In this document: in pieces, positions 39,180 through 41,070 of the stretch
Layout of the letters: every line of letters starts with the position of its first letter
How positions within the stretch are numbered: position 1 is the stretch's first letter
Assembly: GCA_017302015.1 (NCBI GenBank)
Contig: JAFLEE010000047.1
Coordinates: forward strand, 1-41,070
Direction of reading: 5' to 3'
From: Spirochaetota bacterium
GTDB lineage: Bacteria; Spirochaetota; UBA12135; COTS27; JAFLEE01
DNA: 41,070 nucleotides
Program-made: the position numbers and the translations under genes
The notes under the pieces: generated by a model
What the model saw: the letters and a program-made list of their open reading frames with translations, nothing else
The model's database searches: none
Told to the model about the DNA's origin: nothing

Positions 39180-39340
39180 CCAATCCCTGCCCGGGTCTTT
39201 ATGCGGGCATGGGACCTGAAACCCTGCGTTCGTTGCCCTGTTCGTTGGATTTGCCCGCCGGAATCCGGTGCTTGCCCGGAGCCTGGCGTAAAGCTCCTTG
39301 GGCGACTCCGGGGTGGAACCCATGGAATACTTGCCCCCAC

Positions 39341-40051
39341 GTGCGCGGCCTCCTCCTTTGCGTTCTTTCCATCGCCCTCGGCCTCCCCGCCTCGGGCCGG
39401 TCGGTCACCAATCATTACCAGATGGAGGTGCGCTACCAGCAGAAGCTCGTCGGCCATTCCCACGTCGCCCTCGCCGACCCGGGGAGCGCCCGGGAAGTGC
39501 TTCGAATCGAGATGGACGTGCGCGTGCCCCTCCCGTTCCGCAGCGTCGGGGTGCGCCGGGTGTCCGAGTTCGACCGCCTCCCGGACGGCCGCTGCAGCCG
39601 GTTCCATTGCCATTCCGTCTCCGATTACCAGGGGTTCAGCTTCGAGCGTTGGGCGACCAATGACGGGCGCAAGGTCGAGATCCGCTCGGTCTTTCCGGAC
39701 GGGAAGGCCGTTTCGCGCGTCTACTTCCTCGGGAAGGATTTCGACGTGGCCACGGGGTTCCGCCATCCCCAGATCCTGCGGCCCGAGGATCCCCACAAGG
39801 TCCTTCGCTTCCTCGATCTCCATACCGCCGAGGTGACGCGCCTCGACCAGACCCTGGTGCGGCGTTGGCTCCAGACGAACCAGGGCCTCGCCGAGCCCAT
39901 GAACGAGATCATCACCAAATGGTCCTGGGTGAGCCAGCGCTCCATCCGCTGGGAGGCCATCGACCTCCCGGTGACGATGGAGGTGCGCATCCCCTTCATC
40001 GGTACCACCACCACGAGCCTCGTCAGCCGCAGCGTCGCGGTCGGCCTCTAA
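39341..40051 (+). CDS. Secreted protein of unknown function
   Basis: A 236-residue protein with a likely signal peptide (VRGLLLCVLSIALGLPASG) from the GTG at 39341. The mature part is beta-rich with few cysteines and alternates strands such as NHYQMEVRYQQKLVGHSHVAL and MEVRIPFIGTTTTSLVSRSV. The pattern recalls DUF3108/DUF6134-like periplasmic proteins, but I do not recognise a named family. The frame is open to 39155; the extra N-terminal residues are not protein-like, so the GTG is chosen. There is no Shine-Dalgarno site, and a leader of about 155 nt is expected from the promoter at 39151. It is followed by a small protein 18 nt downstream. Confidence 0.7.
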   Translation: MRGLLLCVLSIALGLPASGRSVTNHYQMEVRYQQKLVGHSHVALADPGSAREVLRIEMDVRVPLPFRSVGVRRVSEFDRLPDGRCSRFHCHSVSDYQGFSFERWATNDGRKVEIRSVFPDGKAVSRVYFLGKDFDVATGFRHPQILRPEDPHKVLRFLDLHTAEVTRLDQTLVRRWLQTNQGLAEPMNEIITKWSWVSQRSIRWEAIDLPVTMEVRIPFIGTTTTSLVSRSVAVGL

Positions 40052-40069
40052 ACGGCCCAGGAGTCCGCC

Positions 40070-40270
40070 ATGCCCGATGTCTACAAGGTGAAGGTCGAGA
40101 ACGGGAACCTGAGCATCCAGAAGGCCACGGGGGGCTTTCCGCGTCAGATCGTCAGCGGCGCGGTCTCGGGGGTGATGGTCGGCGAGGAAGTTCACGTCAC
40201 CATGAAAGACGGCAAGGTCAAAGTCTACACCGTCAACGGCTTCTTCAAGCGGACGCTCCCGGGCAACTGA
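40070..40270 (+). CDS. Small protein of unknown function (66 residues)
   Basis: A 66-residue predicted cytosolic protein without cysteine, transmembrane segment or signal peptide. Strand-like stretches (VYKVKVENGNLSIQK, VHVTMKDGKVKVYTV) suggest a small beta-barrel. AGGAG lies 6 nt before the ATG. Its codons are GC3-rich like real neighbours, so I think it is expressed. The stop TGA abuts the stop of the convergent regulator gene. No function can be inferred beyond cotranscription with the secreted protein. Confidence 0.65.
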   Translation: MPDVYKVKVENGNLSIQKATGGFPRQIVSGAVSGVMVGEEVHVTMKDGKVKVYTVNGFFKRTLPGN

Positions 40271-41070
40271 TCAAAAAATGATCGGCCGCGCGGGAATGGT
40301 GGCGCGGCGGGCTCCCCGGGACGGATCGAGGAGGAGCCACTGCGCCTGGGCTACCAGGGCCGCCCCGATCTCCTCGAAGGGAATATCCAGGCTCGAGAAG
40401 GGAGGCGAAAAGCCCTCGGATTCGGGGATGCGGTCGTAGCCCAGGAGCCGGATCTCCTCGGGGATGCGCCGTCCGAGCTCCCGCAGGGTCCGGCCGGCCT
40501 CGAGGGCGAGGCGGTCATTGCCGCAGACGAGGGCATCGAAGGGGCGCTCCTTCCAGCAGGCCTCGAGGCGCTCGGCGAGGGCGCGGGGATCGGGGAGGCT
40601 CAAGACCCTTTGGGCGCGCCCGAGCGCCCCCAGGGTCTCGGCGAATGCGGCGCGCTTCCATTCGTCCTGGTCGGTGGCGTGGAACACGTCAAGAAAGACC
40701 GCGTCTTTTCCGCCCGAGGCGAAGAACCAGGCGAGGAGGGACCGATAGGGCCCCGCCGCCGAGAGGTCGACCCCGTGGCCTTCCCCCGCTTGGGCCCCCG
40801 AATAGACGACCAGGGGCAGGTTCCGCCGCCGGCATAATTCGATAAGTGGCGCATATTGTCGATCCGCGGTGACGAGGAGGACGGGCATGGGCCCCCCGCC
40901 GCAGAGGAGGGCCCCGAGGTCGGCCTCCTGCATCGAGGGGCGCACGAGGGTGAGGTTGAGCACGCAGCGCGCCTCGGTCGCCGCGGCGATGATCCCGCGT
41001 AGCAGCCGGAAATTGGCCCGGTAGTGGTCGGGGAAGGCGTCGTGGTCGAAGGCGTTGGCGTCGGGGATGA
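40271..41070 (-). CDS. LacI/GalR-type regulator, 5' part outside window
   Basis: The frame is open from the window edge (41070) to a TGA at 40271, at least 266 residues. It carries the sugar-binding periplasmic-binding-protein-like core of LacI regulators: FPDHYRANFRLLRGI near the edge, a strand PVLLVTADRQ, the loop ALVCGNDRLALEAGRTLRELG and GYDRIPESEGFSPPFSSLDIP toward the C-terminus. The N-terminal helix-turn-helix would lie beyond the edge, so a DNA-binding role is not shown here. A GTG at 40963 is internal to the homologous region and not the true start. Confidence 0.8.
   Translation of the reverse strand, partial: IPDANAFDHDAFPDHYRANFRLLRGIIAAATEARCVLNLTLVRPSMQEADLGALLCGGGPMPVLLVTADRQYAPLIELCRRRNLPLVVYSGAQAGEGHGVDLSAAGPYRSLLAWFFASGGKDAVFLDVFHATDQDEWKRAAFAETLGALGRAQRVLSLPDPRALAERLEACWKERPFDALVCGNDRLALEAGRTLRELGRRIPEEIRLLGYDRIPESEGFSPPFSSLDIPFEEIGAALVAQAQWLLLDPSRGARRATIPARPIIF

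Overview
The window is GC-rich bacterial chromosome (about two-thirds G+C by eye) packed with short-gap operons. It carries no insertion sequence, phage gene, CRISPR array or rRNA. The organism is a flagellated diderm rod: MreBCD, lipobox proteins, signal peptides, a ResB/CcsA (system II) cytochrome c assembly pair and a FliK-FlgD-FlgE hook operon are present. FlgE and FlgD resemble spirochaete hook proteins, and the glycolytic kinase is a PPi-type phosphofructokinase, also common in spirochaetes. The high G+C and the cytochrome c operon also fit Verrucomicrobia/Planctomycetes-like lineages, so I do not fix the phylum.

Layout. 198-737: isochorismatase-fold hydrolase (+). 6076-758 (-): PH-like membrane protein, TPR protein, MreB, MreC, MreD, RadA. 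6176-6934 (+): close relative of animal steroid 5-alpha-reductases. 16128-7046 (-): a long run of an 18-codon leader ORF, PanC, bifunctional nuclease, lipoprotein, ResB, CcsA, a TraB/PrgY protein with an extra C-terminal domain, an SDR, a quinone-reductase-like flavoprotein and an HDOD protein; the central genes overlap by ATGA. 17880-16219 (-): solitary D12 adenine methylase. 20121-18241 (-): CDF metal exporter, ECF sigma factor, His/Met-rich membrane protein and terminator, divergent from mntP (20330, +). 21113-22234 (+): M42 peptidase. 23240-22245 (-): phosphoesterase. 27387-23349 (-): fliK, flgD, flgE and a cNMP-binding regulator. 27930-29129 (+): pfp. 31968-29176 (-): large secreted glycoside hydrolase, divergent from an AraC/PocR-type regulator. 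33041-35493 (+): pepA-queG. 35494-35883: AT-rich control region with two dyads. 35884-37427 (+): PAS-LuxR regulator, stand-alone HPt protein, thioesterase. 38257-37475 (-): periplasmic binding protein. 38373-38454: tRNA-Leu(UAG). 39105-38527 (-): MEDS sensor. 39341-40270 (+): secreted protein and a 66-residue protein. 41070-40271 (-): LacI-type regulator cut by the window edge.

The most unusual signals are regulatory. Several first genes have a sigma70-like -10 hexamer only 5-8 nt before the start codon and no Shine-Dalgarno sequence, which predicts leaderless mRNAs, while many other genes have clear GGAG-type sites. The clearest cases are the binding-protein promoter (TTGAAA-N17-CATAAT, 5 nt, ATG) and a consensus TATAAT 6 nt before an 18-codon ORF whose stop overlaps the panC GTG. 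Other leads are the metal-linked CDF/ECF/His-Met membrane protein/MntP cluster, the steroid-reductase relative, the TraB fusion in a cytochrome c operon and a cysteine-free spirochaete-type hook protein.
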